Source: Zingiber officinale (taxonomy: Eukaryota; Streptophyta; Magnoliopsida; Zingiberales; Zingiberaceae). Taken from it: a stretch of 64,000 nucleotides of DNA. Both the position numbers and the translations under genes were made by a program. The notes below the pieces were generated by a model. It had not been told where the DNA came from, did no database searches, and worked only from the letters and a program-made list of their open reading frames with translations. This document shows, one piece after another, positions 10,359-22,219 of this stretch. Positions within the stretch are counted from its first letter, which is position 1; each line of letters opens with the position of its first letter. The DNA is taken from assembly GCF_018446385.1 (NCBI RefSeq), contig NC_055997.1, forward strand, positions 40,552,254 through 40,616,253, given 5' to 3'.

Positions 10359-10862
10359 GTTTTAACCCTTCTTCTCAAAGGGTGGGGGGAGCCGAGAAGC
10401 GAGCCGTTAGCAGGAGAATCACCTTGGTGTAGTTCCACGTCATCCAGGACCTCTACCCAACAATCTTTCATCACCACATCAACTCCAGAAGCAAATGATT
10501 GGATCCGAAGACCATCGTCGTTGTTGGATAAGCATACTTCTTCTTTCTCTCTTCTTGTTTGAGGATGCTTAATTAGATTATGTCTTCGGGTTTTTCTCCA
10601 GTGTCTATGGAGTAGATTCCTTATACTAGGATGAGAGAGTAATTGTGAATTGGTTTTGATGTAATACTCATATTGATGCTTTATTTCATTGGATGATTTC
10701 GCTTGCTTTGTTTCGACTACTCGATCTCTATATTGTGTTAATTGATTGTGTAGGAATTTCCAACCTCGTAGAGGGAATATCTTAGACTGTACACCCGAGG
10801 GGCCCTAGTGAAAGGGGTAACCCATTCACAGACATTTAGGATACTTCCTAGAAAGGAGAGGC

Positions 10863-12698
10863 TGTTGGGTTTTTCGGGCCGCAAAAATCACTTTTTGCGT
10901 TGCAGAAACCCCGAAATTCCCATGCCACCGGATCCGTGCGAAGATTAAAATTTCATAAAAACTTTCACGTACGAGTTTTCTAAGCCTAGATCTAAAACTA
11001 GATCTACAAAGGAGAATAGCTTTACCCTTGATGCGATGCCCTTTGCTAATCCCGCTCATCCAAGGTTCGCCGGATCTCGAGAGTATCAAAGTAGATACTC
11101 CTCTATGTGTATCCACACAAGCAAGAGATGGAGAAACCAAACAAAAAAGGTGTGCTAGCACCTTTGAATGGTTCGGCCACTGTGGAGGAGAGGGAGAGAA
11201 GAGAGAGCTTGAGGAAGAAGAAGGAGGTTTCAACACAAAATGAAACTTACACAATGAAATTAGTGTGGCCGGCCACATTTAGAGGGAGTTTTATCTCCAT
11301 GGGCTACCAAGAGTCATAACTCTTGGTAACTCCCATGAGGTGTCATCCCACTTAAGCAACCATGATGATGTGGAGCATCACCATTGGCCCACTTAATGCC
11401 AACTCACCAATGAGGTAGCAAATGGTCAAGTCAAACTTGCCCCTTCATCTTCCTCTCAAGTCAAGTCAAACTTAACCACTTCTCTCCCTTGGTTGATCTA
11501 ATCTAACCATTGGTTCAAGTCAATTATAATTTAATGAATCTCTATTCATTGAATTAAATTAATTAAATGAGTCTAAGTTCAAATTAGACTCACTTAACAC
11601 ATGAACCAAATTGAGTCTAACTCAATTAGCTCAATTTGGATTACTTTTAATCCAATTTGGTTCATCACATGAACCTAATCCTTTAGGTTCATCAAATGAA
11701 CCTAATCTCCGTCTAATTGCCCTTTGTGTGTGACCCTATAGGTTCTTGTAACGTTGGCAATACTCCTAAACCCATTTAGAAACATAAGTAATGAGCGGTA
11801 TCTAGCAACACATCATTACTACCCAAGTTACAAGAATGTTGAGATCCAACATCACCTTGTAACTACTAATTGTGACTACTCACAATATATGACAAGTGTC
11901 CTTCTATCCTTGACATCTAGATTGATCAATGTGAGGCATAGACCGTGTCATCCTCTAATCAATCTAAATCTTGAACTCCAAGTAGACTCACTCAATCAAA
12001 TGAGCTCAACATCTCATATTGACTCATTTGGGCATGGCCATGCACTTAATGGTCTCACTCTATCAAAAATATCGATGTCACTCCCGTCATATCGGAGGGA
12101 TAGATCCCATCTACATCACTCACATCCCTCCGCATAATTTGTTACATACCCAGTAATCGCCTTTATAGTCCACCCAGTTACGGGTGACGTTTGACGAAGC
12201 CAAAGTATGTAACTCCTTATGTAGGGAACCATGGTGACTTCAGGTCCAAGGACTAATAGTTATACTAATAGCCACATGAGAAAGTATATGACACTCATAT
12301 AACGATCCATGATACTTTCTCATGGCGGGTCATTCAGTATACATTCTCCAATGCATACCCATGTGTCAACTTGATATCTCCATATCCATGACTTGTGAGA
12401 TCAAGTCATCGAGTTGACCTACATGCTAGTCTTGTCGCATTAACATTGTCCTTGAATGCTAATACTTGACTAGGAATGATTAAGAATAGTGTTCCCTATA
12501 TCATCTCACTATCAATTCAACTAACCGATTGATATAGGTAAGAACCTTCTACTCAAGGACGCTATTATACTTAGTTATTTGACACCAATACAAGTAAGCA
12601 TAATAACCATAAACAAATGCCTTTATATATATAAGAATATGATACAATGAGTCCATACAACAATCATCAAATGATTGGCTCTAGGGCTCTAACTAACA
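10863..12698 (-). mobile_element. 3' LTR of copia A element
   Basis: 1836 bp, starting TGTTGGG and ending AACTAACA on the plus strand. It carries a strong hairpin (11601-11665), several more inverted repeats around ATTCATTGAATT near 11540, and on the minus strand the TATA-like CTATAAAGG near 12160. Reading frames on both strands recur in the other LTR copy, but this follows from LTR homology. Confidence 0.92.
11601..11665. repeat. Long hairpin conserved in copia A LTRs
   Basis: Perfect 13-bp arms ATGAACCAAATTG (11601-11613) and CAATTTGGTTCAT (11653-11665) enclose further CTCAATT/AATTGAG pairing. The structure is retained at about 22960-23024 and 25230-25292 in the other LTRs. Confidence 0.75.
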
Positions 12699-12712
12699 AG
12701 CTCCCACTAGCA

Positions 12713-15580
12713 CTAGTGCCAATCTGTATAGGCTCTAAGGCCTAATGACCTAGTGTGACCATCATGCTTTCTCTGTGCCAAAGCCTTGGTCAAGGGATCT
12801 ACGATGTTAGCCTCAGTGGGTACTCTGCAAATCTTCACATCTCCTCTATCGATGATATCTCGAATGAGATGGAAGCGCCGTAGTATGTGTTTGGTCCACT
12901 GGTGTGAGCGAGGTTCCTTATCCTGTGCTATTGCTCTATTGTTGTCACAATATAGCTCTATGGGATCAGCTATGTTAGGAACCACCCCAAGTTCAGAAAT
13001 GAACTTGCGGATCCAAATTGCCTCCTTTGCTGCTTCTGATGCAGTAATATACTCGGCCTTTGCTGCTTCCAGCTCACAGCACCACCATTTATGCAAAACA
13101 CGAACCCTGACTGCGATCAATAATCATCCTGGTCAGTTTGGAAGCTAGCATCACTGTAACCCTTTACAGCTAGCTCGTCATCGCCTCCATATATCAAGAA
13201 ATATTCTTTAGTCCTTCTTAAGTACTTAAGAATATTCTTGACCACTATCCAGTGGCTTTCACCTGGATTTGACTAGTATCTGCTCATCATGCTCAAAGCA
13301 TACGAGACATCAGGACGAGTACATAGCATGGCGTACATGATAGATCCTATGGCTGAAGCATAAGGGATCTGATCCATGCGGTCTCTCTCCTCTCTTGAAG
13401 AAGGACTTTGAGTCTTCGAAAGACTCACACCATGTGATATCGGCAGAAATCCCTTCTTGGAGTTCTGCATGGCAAACCGAAGTAATACCTTGTCAATGTA
13501 TGTACTCTGACTTATGCCAAGCAATCTCTTAGATCTATCTCTATAGATCTGTATTCCTAGAATGTGGGATGCTTCACCTAAGTCCTTCATTGAGAAACAA
13601 GTCCCTGCCAAGTCTTGACAGACTGCCGTAAAGGGATGTCTTTCCCAATGAGTAGTATGTCATCCACATACAATATAAGGAAGACAACTGTATTCCCTAC
13701 AACCTTCTTGTAAACACAAGGTTCATCTTCATTCTTGCTGAAACCAAACTATTTGATTGCATCATCAAATCGAAGATTCCAGCTCCGAGAAGCTTGCTTT
13801 AGTCCATAAATGGACCTATGCAACTTGCATACTCTACCAGTATGCTGTGGATCTACAAAATGCTCAGGTTGTGTCATGTACACATCCTCGAGCAGGTTTC
13901 CATTCAAGAATGTGGTTTTGACATCCATCTGCCAGATCTCATAATCGTGGTACGCTGCAATAGCAAGCATGATCCGAAGGGACTTAAACATCGCTACTGG
14001 AGAAAAAGTTTCATCATAGTCAATACCATGAATTTGCTTGAAACCTTTAGCTACCAAGCGACCCTTATAAATAAGTCCATCCATGTCAGTCTTTCTCTTA
14101 AAGACCCACTTACACCCAATGGGTTTGACCCCTTCAGGTGCATCAACCGAAGTCCATACTTGGTTAGTGTACATGGATTCCATCTCGGATCTCATGGCCT
14201 CTAGCCATTTCTCGGAATCTGGTCTCATCACAGCTTCCTGATAGGAGGTAGGCTCATCCTCAATGAGCACAATGTCATCATGGTCAGACAAGAGAAATGA
14301 GTATCTCTCAGGATGACGACGTACCCTATCAGACCTGCGAAGAGGTAGGTCTACTTGAACTGGTTGTTGTTCCTCAACTCCTTGTGGAACAACATCATCC
14401 ACAACACTTTGTGGTTCCAGTTCAACTTCCATCGAGGCTTCAGTGCTATGGTCCACATCTTGAACTTCTTCAAGATCGAACGTACTCCCACTAGTCTTTC
14501 TAGAAACAAAGTCCCTTTCTAGAAATACCCCAGTCTTAGCCACAACTATCTTGTGTTGACTAGGAATGTATAAGTAATATCCCTTTGTTTCCTTGGGATA
14601 TCCAATAAAATAGCACTTGTCAGATTTGGGTCCCAGTTTGTCCGAGACTTGACATCTTACGTAAGCCTCACAACCCCAAATCCTCATAAAAGACACCTGG
14701 GCATCTCTCCCAGTCCATATCCTATATGGTGTCTTTATTACAGTCTTAGATGGAACTCGGTTGAGAATGAAGGCTACTGTGTCTAGAGCATAGCCCCAAA
14801 CATACATGGGAAGATCTGTGTGACTCATCATAGACCGTACCATATCTAATAAGGTATGATTCCTCCTTTCGGATACACCATTCCACTGTGGTGTTCCAGG
14901 AGGAGTGAGTTGGGATAGGATCCCACACTCAGCTAGATAGTCACGAAACTCATGGCTAAGGTATTCACCACCTCGATCTGATCGAAGTATTTTAATACTT
15001 TTGCCAAGCTGGTTTTGTACTTCATTTTTGAATTCTTTGAACTTTTCAAAGGATTCAGATTTATGTGTCATCAAATACACATAACCATATCTACTGAAGT
15101 CATCAGTAAATGTAATGAAGTACCTATAACCACCTCTAGCAGCGACATTGAAAGTGCCACATACATCACTATGTATAAGGCCTAACAAGTCAGTCACTCT
15201 CTCACTATGTCCACTAAAGGGAGTCTTGGTCATCTTGCCTAGAAGTCATGACTCGCATGTCTCATATAATTCAAAATCAAATAAGTCCAGCAAACCATCT
15301 TTATGGAGCTGGGATAAGCGTTTGTCATTTATATGACCTAAGCGACAATGCCAGAGATAGGTTTGTTTCATGTCATTTGACTTGAACCTCTTGGTACTTA
15401 TGTTATAGATAGGGTTCTCAAGGTCTAGAATATAGAGTTCGTTCATCAGAGGTGCACTACAATAGAACATATCATTTAAATAAACTGAACAACATTTGTT
15501 CTTTATTATAAATGAAAAACCTTTCTTGTCCAAACAAGAAACTGAAATTATGTTCTTAGTTAAAGCAGACACATAACAAC
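12713..15580 (-). pseudogene. pol: Copia A integrase, RT and RNase H, broken
   Basis: Reading downward from 15580: the zinc-binding HCRLGHINDKRLSQLHKDG, a TGA at 15246-15248, then a 494-codon open stretch (15233-13749). This holds the integrase core (HSDVCGTF, LRSDRGGEY, GTPQWNGVSERRN, supplying D, D and E), linker and RT (WVFKRK, QMDVKTTFLNG, SIYGLKQASRSWN). A TAG at 13749-13751 recurs at the equivalent codon of the 1-1709 copy. YVDDILLIG follows, then a frameshift near 13615, RT thumb and RNase H (YSDASFQTD) with further stops, and the tail AEYITASEAAKEAIWIRKF...LGLRAYTDWH ending at 12713. It is typical of BARE/Angela copia. Not functional. Confidence 0.93.
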
Positions 15581-16382
15581 TGTAACACCCACTAAGCTTG
15601 TAAGATAAATATATGAATGTGGGATTTTGCCTTAGAAAAATAATAGGAAATGAGTTGAAGCAAAAAGGAATAAAATGAAATAAAAAGAAGTGAAGGTTAA
15701 GGATTGAACCTTGAACCTCTTATATTATAATTTATAGAATTAATTAGTAGAAACCAATTGGGATAGAGAGAAGATATTGATAGCAAGGAAAGGGAATGCA
15801 TGATAAAGATAGGAGTAAAGATCTAAGAAGAGAAAGCAAGAAAAGAGCAAGAGAAAGGCAACTTGCCTTCCTCCCTTCCTCTCTCTTTTCCCTCTCTTGC
15901 CGTGACCTTAAATGAAGAATTAAGGGGATTCATTCCCCCTTATTTCATCATGAATGATGAGAATAAATTAGAAAATAAAATAAAGGAAATAAAAAATAGA
16001 AAATGGGTTAAGGGAGAAGGAAAGCAAAAAATCAATCTTGCTACCTCTTCCCCCTTAACATAAAAGGGAGCAAGAAAAGAGAAGTTTATTTTTCTCTCAT
16101 TTTCTCTCATTCTTCCTCTCCCTCACCGAAACCATCAGTCCCCTCTCCTCCATCTTCGGCCCCAAAGCCAAGGTTTTTCCCCTAAGAAAGCCTAAGATAC
16201 AAGGAGGACTTAGCAAGGGAATCAAGGGAAAGGAACTAGAAGAAGAGGCTACTTCTTCCATCACCATACCTTAGATCCACAAGCGAAAAGGATGTAAGCT
16301 TCCCCTCACCTGTGGTACAAGGCTTTTTATGTGATTTTCGGATTTTATGAGGATTAGAAAACCTAGGAAAGAATTTTAGAAA

Positions 16383-17948
16383 ATTCGGCTAAAGAAAGGG
16401 TTTTCAAATCTAGGAAGGTTTAAACAAGTCTTTATTTTATGATATGTTTTCTATGCTATGTAGGAAGGATTTTCTTCATGTTTTTATACGTAATTGATGC
16501 TTGATCAGAGGAGTGCCTAAACCTAGAATTTCGGCCAAAAATATTTTAAGGAGGTTAGGGAAAACATGGTGTAACCAAACTAGTACAAGATTCTCTCCAT
16601 GAACTACTAAGGGTCTTTTATTGGTTTTCTTGCTTGAAAGTTACTTGGAACCAAAAGAAATCCATTTATATGTTTCAGCCAAGAAAAAGGGCTTAGGGTT
16701 AGGAAGACCTTTAAATTTAAGTAACCATGTTTGTATGATAGAATATAGAGTTCTCTTAAAGAATTGCATGTTGAACATTGTTAGAAATTCATGAACTCTT
16801 ATTTTAGATTTTCGGCCATGATAAGATGGATAGTTTAGAAAAGCTTGAACAAAATTCTAATATGCTCAAGACCTCTGTGATATCATGATATGAAAGTTGT
16901 TTAATGCTCTCATGTTTAATTGGAGTATAGAAAATTTGTTACATGATATATGACATGTAAGATCACAAGGGTCCTAGCTTGTTTATGAACCCACTTTGTA
17001 TATGATGTTCTTAGTAATTTTTGCCATGAAACTTACTTAGGTTTTCCATGCTTTAGGCCACTTAAAACCTAGTTTAAAGATTGGTAGGTTTCGGCCATGG
17101 GGAAAAATAAAAGAAAAAGGGAAAGAAACCTAGGAAGCCTAAGACACAATTCACATGTATGTTTATTATACTTGTCTTTATACATGCTATGAAACTTGTA
17201 TGATTTCTTATGATTTTAGGCTATTTGAAGAAATTTTATATACTGTTGAGTTTCGGCCAAGCAGGGTTTAAAAGACCTAGAGGCCTTAGAAATGAAACCA
17301 AAGGTGTTAAAAATGCTTCTTATGGAAATATGATAATGTGTTGATTGTGTCACATGCTTGTACAATTTTTCCATGACCTAAATGGACCATTGTATGTTTC
17401 GGCCATGAAGGGATAGAGGCCCTAGAAACCCTAGAACAAAAATTAAATATGCTTATGTCACTCTACATGAAATATGATTAGTAGAAAGACAAAGTTCCTA
17501 TGCTATATGCTGTTTAATGACCTAATTGAGGCTAGGGTATGTTTCGGCCATACATATTGTATAATGTCTTGTTATGAATTTATACATGATGTTAGTTCAA
17601 GTTCACATGATTGTATATTTGTTTTTAGCCCTAATGAACACTTGTTAAAAGTTTGACCATGACATATGTTAAGGGCTTGAAGGACTTAGGAACTAGCTCG
17701 ATATGCTTACTATGTTACTTGGAAAAAAATGATATAAATGTGGTTTAAGGTTTCCATGCTTTCATGACATTTGGGACCTTGTTTCACACCTGATAGGGTT
17801 CGGCCACATGAAGTTTAGGGACTTGGAGAACTTAGAAACCAAGTAAATCATACTTATAATGCTTCCTATGAAATTTATGTAATGATAATTTAGGTTCCAC
17901 ATGCTTGGAGGTTGTTTTTACCTAAATTGAGATCTAAGGTGTTCGGCC
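16383..17948 (+). repeat. TTTCGGCC-marked degenerate array, about 145 bp period
   Basis: TTTCGGCC or one-mismatch forms occur near 16383, 16529, 16673, 16810, 17089, 17251, 17397, 17542, 17652, 17799 and 17941. Most steps are 137-147 bp, with one 162, one shorter (110) and one doubled (279). Surrounding sequence is related between units (CATG-rich, CCTAG, ATGATA). Confidence 0.7.
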
Positions 17949-18048
17949 ATGATAAGAACCCAAGAGATTAGGAAGCTTAGAACCCAAGCTAACTATGTTA
18001 CCATATTTCTTATGATAGTATAATTACATGATACACCCTTATGCTTAA

Positions 18049-18600
18049 ACATGTATGCTTGTGATTTCTACTTTCCATGATATGATATGTGCTTAGAAAT
18101 ATGCATGCTTTGATGATATGTTATGTGCTTAAAATATGCATGTTTTTATGATATGATATGTGTTTAGAAATATGCATGCTTTGATGATATGTTATGTGCT
18201 TAGAAATATGCATGCTTTGATGATATGTTATGTGCTTAAAATATGCATGTTTTTATGATATGATATGTGTTTAGAAATATGCAAGCTTTGATGGTATGTT
18301 ATGTGCTTAGAATATGCATGTTAGATGATATGCTATATGCTTAGAATATGCATGCTTTTTATGATATGCCATGTGGAAGGAAATATGCATACTTTGATGA
18401 TATGCTATGTGCTTAAAATATGTATGCTTTTATGATATGCATGTTAATATGATGTATGCCTAAGTGATGCATACTTTTATATGATGTATGCCTAAGTGAT
18501 GCATACTTTTATGACATGATGTATGCCTAAGTGATGCATACTTTTATATGATGTATGCCTAAGTGATGCATGCTTGTATAATGTATGATATGTATAAGTA
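18049..18600 (+). repeat. Two tandem arrays (about 36 bp, then about 32-35 bp units)
   Basis: The first array is built from GATATG-TTATGTGCTTAGAAATATGCATG units, about nine copies to roughly 18440. The second repeats ATGTATGCCTAAGTGATGCAT, about four to five copies. Low complexity, non-coding, inside the solo LTR. Confidence 0.85.
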
Positions 18601-19651
18601 TGACATGTATTTTACTTTGAATGGCTTGTACCAAAAGGGTGGGCTCCTTATGCGCCCCTAGGTCGAATTACGGGCCTAGTAAAGGGTGGGCTCCTTACGT
18701 GCCCCTAGGTCGAGCTACGGGCCTAGTTTCCTAGTAGGATCAAGACTAGCTACCTTGGATCTACTTAGGATGCGCGCATTATGTATGTATGTGGTACTAA
18801 GCCGGGGCCCTGAATATGTTGAGATTATGTTCAAGTATATATGTAAGAAGAAATTATTTTAAAGATCATGAGACATACACATATTTTTTTCGGATACATT
18901 TTTTCAAAATCATATTGCATATACCTTATGATCATGTTGTGATGATGCTATGATCTATGATATTCCATGATTAGATATGATTATGTTATGTTTCATGCTA
19001 TGCTTGATATGCCATGCTACCTTATGATGATGCTATGATATGCCATGATTAGATATGATTATGTTATGTTTCATGCTATGTTTTAAGAGCTTGATATGCC
19101 ATGCCATCTTATGATGGTACTATGATATGCCATGATTAAATATGATTATGTTATGTTGCATGATATGCTTAAAGAGTATGATATGTTATGCCATGATTAG
19201 TTGAGATCATGTTATGTTGAGACATTCTTTGATTATGTGATGATTTTCAGTTTTAGTGAGTAGGAAAGGAACTTACTGAGCCATGAGTGCTCACAGCTTA
19301 TTTTCCTTGTACCGCAGATAAAGGAAAAAGCTGGATGTGCTAAAGGAGCAGCAGGAGAGGCAAGGAGATGTGTGTGGCTGTGGCTAGGCAACCAAATAAG
19401 AACCTGCTTTAAGAACTTTTAAGAATTACGCTCTGGTTTCTTAAATTGTAGTACTAAATGGGTGACTTGATGTTATGTTTCTATTTATCTTGTTATCATG
19501 TTATGGAAACCATATTAGTGTAGTTCGAATATGCAAACAAAAGAAAAGTTTTATTAATCTAAGAAAAATTCTTTTAAGTCTTCCGCTGCAATATGTACAT
19601 AGAGTATCGTAGCCCCGTCCCTTAGGGTTAGCAGGGAGGGCGGGCGTTACA

Positions 19652-20712
19652 ACAACATTCATCTAATTCTAATACAAGCCCAGAAGGAAGAGATAGATGA
19701 TAAGTTCCTACAGCAACAGCAGCAACCCGTGCTCCATTGCCTACTCGTAGGTCCACCTCGCCCTTTGTCAATGCCCTGCTATTTCTCAGGGCCTGCACAT
19801 TAGTACAAATGTGAGAAGCACATCCGGTATCTAATACCCATGATGAAGAAATAGATAGATTGACTTCTATAACATAGATACCTGAAGTGGAAGTCTCACT
19901 TCTCTTCTTCTTAAGATCTTCCAGGTAAACTTTGCAGTTCCTCTTCCAGTGCCCGGTCTGACCACAGTGGAAGCAGGTAGCATCCTTGGCAACCCCTCCT
20001 TTGGGTTTCAGTGCCTTGCCTTTACCTTTGGCTTGGGACTTTCCCTTGCCTTTGGGCTTGCCCTTGCCCTTGTGTTTCTGAACCATCAGAATAGAGTTGG
20101 GCTTAACCTTCTTAAGGTTGAGCTCAGCAGTTCTTAACATGCTAAGCAGCTCGGGCAGTGGCTTGTCAATTTCGCTCATGTTATAATTTAGAACGAATTG
20201 ACTATAGCTATCTGGCAAGGATTGCAAGATCAGGTCAGTAGCCAGCTCTTGGCCAAGCGGGAATCCCAACCTCTGTAGGTTTTCTATGTACCCAATCATC
20301 TTGAGTACATATGGGCCTATGGGAGTCCCATCTTGCATCTTGCAATGAAACAGTGCCTAGAGATCTCGAATCTCTCGTGCCTCGCTTGTCCTTGATATAG
20401 TTGACGCAGATGTTCAACCATATCATAAGCACCCATCAACTCATGTTGCTTCTCAAGCTCAGAGTTCATGGTTGCGAGCATTAGATAGGACACATCTAAT
20501 GCGTCATCTTGATGCTTCTTGTAAGCATCTCGATCAGCTCGCGTGGTAGTGGCAGGAGGTGCCTCCGGAATGGGCTGCTCCAAAACGTACAGTTTACGTT
20601 CTTGTGTGAGAATGATTCTCAGGTTCTTGTACTAGTCCAGGAAATTAGCTCCGTTGAGCTTGTCCTTCTCAAGGATGAAATGCAGGGAGAAAGAGTTCGT
20701 ATTTGACGTCAT
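19652..20712 (-). pseudogene. gag: Copia A gag and protease, broken
   Basis: On the minus strand the frame opens at ATG 20712-20710. A W-to-stop TAG occurs at 20634-20632, followed by the gag body (DALDVSYLMLATMNSELEKQHELMGAYDMVEHLRQLYQGQARHERFE), a frameshift near 20340-20375, then FPLGQELATDLILQSLPDSYSQFVLNYNM. A lysine/glycine-rich stretch and the nucleocapsid knuckle CFHCGQTGHWKRNC (about 19985-19944) follow. The copia protease WVLDTGCASHIC lies near 19845-19810. The frame then runs into the solo LTR at 19651 and resumes as integrase at 15580. Confidence 0.9.
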
Positions 20713-22205
20713 GGTTATCTACAACAGAAAAATACAGAAAAATAAATATCATATTCTATTAATCATCTAATTAGGCCTTTAATTAAATGATGCTCCCACT
20801 CAATTATAGAATTCATGTGGGACAAGATTCACATCATACTATGCCCTGAGTTAGCTTTGGCTAAATCGCCCAAGACTTAGTATGATCGGTAGGTAACTAA
20901 TTACCAATTGCATCTCTATACAACTCTTGTTTATAGGATCAAGTTCCGCATTTATATTAAAACTAGAGTTAGCTTTGGCTAATACGCCCAAGAGTTAATA
21001 TAAACGTGATTTTGACCTATCTACCAACCATTGGAAAATGTCTATAGTTAAACTTGATCCAATTGAGTTAACTAGTTACTCAATCTAATTGAGTTGTACT
21101 CACCCATGCGTTGATAGGAGGGACCAAGATTGTCCCTCCGTACCCTACCAAGATAATATGTGTTGCTCTGCTTTGGCAGATTCAACAATAACATGTGATC
21201 GAGGTAGTGATAGGTATCACGGCATGGTATGTATTTTTGAGTTGACGCGATTGAGATCTAATTTAATCGACGATGCATATCATATACTTGATTTAGATCT
21301 AATCTAATCGTGGAGGTGCATCATGTGCGCGACTTAGATCTAATCTAATCGTTAAGGCACTAATTAATTACTAATCTAGCATGCATCACATATACACACA
21401 CAAGCAATTAATTAAATATTTTTGTGATTAGTCATGGCCCTACTACGATCTTCTCAATCCAATGAGAAGATCGGATGGTCAACCTAAGGTCAACAGCTTC
21501 TCAAGCTCCTTGCTTTGACCACCTTGTGTTGCTCGCGCCCTCCTCGTAACTCCGTCTCGAGTGGACCTTCCACCGCTCCATTTTGTATATTACAAAAGTG
21601 AAACTCAAGTTACATTTAAGTCTAAACTATTTACAACAGGAATAAATAAATAGAAAGGCACGACCCGCAGGTCGCGTATCAAATATACAACACGCACAAT
21701 CACATGACGGCATGCAGGCCGTATTATGAATTACAACACAAAATATCCAATCAAATTGGGTCTTTTGGTCCATGACCATCATAAAATAATACATCATTCT
21801 AAATTATGTAATTTTTATAAATTTCTGTAATTTTTCTTACAATTTTAACAATTTTTATGAGTAAAAATTCCCGGCAGTCTCGTTTAGCGATTTTCGGGCG
21901 CAATCACGGAATGAAGCCCCTTGCGGGGTCAGGGGCAGCACCCCTACCCGCGATATAACCATCGTGAGTGTTCCTAAGAGATCCTACAATGCCTTAGTCT
22001 TCTGTACCAAAATGATTTGGGGCGAAACCTTGCCGTTTCGGAAATATTTTCTCGGTAGTCGAAGCCTACAAGTGTCTAAACACTTGTGCTTCGCTTCTAC
22101 GAGAAAATTACCCATAAAATCTATAAAAATCATAAAAACACAGAAACTTACAGATCTGTAGAATTTCATAAAATTCAAAATAAAATTCGTACGCGCTTCG
22201 CACGT
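20713..22205 (-). other. Copia A 5' leader, non-coding
   Basis: About 1.5 kb between primer site and gag. It holds two copies of a GTTAGCTTTGGCTAA motif (near 20850 and 20966) and three degenerate units with GATCTAATCTAATCG near 21250-21360. No coding evidence. Confidence 0.65.
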
Positions 22206-22218
22206 GGCTATAATACCA
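22206..22218 (-). other. Primer-binding site (Met-tRNA type, decayed)
   Basis: On the minus strand, TGGTATTATAGCC begins one base after the LTR end. It differs from the common plant TGGTATCAGAGCC at two positions, one a C-to-T change. Confidence 0.8.
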
Positions 22219-22219
22219 C

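Larger units (their letters stand above)
9820..10862 (+). mobile_element. Athila-like copy 1 3' LTR, first part
   Basis: Begins TGATGTGC right after the polypurine tract, as at 38143 and 63851 in copy 3. It contains the palindrome array (10038-10330) and TATAAGAGG (10350-10358). It is interrupted after GAGGC (10858-10862) by copia A and resumes after the duplicated GAGGC at 24056-24060. Joined length is about 1.5 kb, ending GTAACA at 24519. The 273-codon frame crossing its start is not a gene: it begins upstream of the LTR and runs through the array. Confidence 0.82.
15581..19651 (+). mobile_element. Tekay/Del-like solo LTR, 4.07 kb
   Basis: Starts TGTAACACCC and ends GGGCGTTACA (inverted termini), with ACAAC on both sides (15576-15580 and 19652-19656). 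No internal region is present, so this is an LTR-LTR recombination product inserted in the copia A frame just after the protease. It shares blocks with the LTRs at 29760-33233 and 48338-50712. It contains a TTTCGGCC array, 36-bp and 32-bp tandem repeats, a GC-rich conserved block (about 18630-18800) and a donor/acceptor-like pair. Confidence 0.92.

Noticed and set aside
9741..10562. 273-codon open frame across the Athila LTR start
   Set aside because: It starts before the LTR boundary and runs through the palindrome array, whose short stop-free unit keeps several frames open. No domain is visible.
10826..11278. 150-codon minus-strand frame in the copia A LTR
   Set aside because: Lies in LTR sense strand, crosses the element edge, serine/proline low complexity, no conserved motif; its partner at 22282-22635 is explained by LTR identity.
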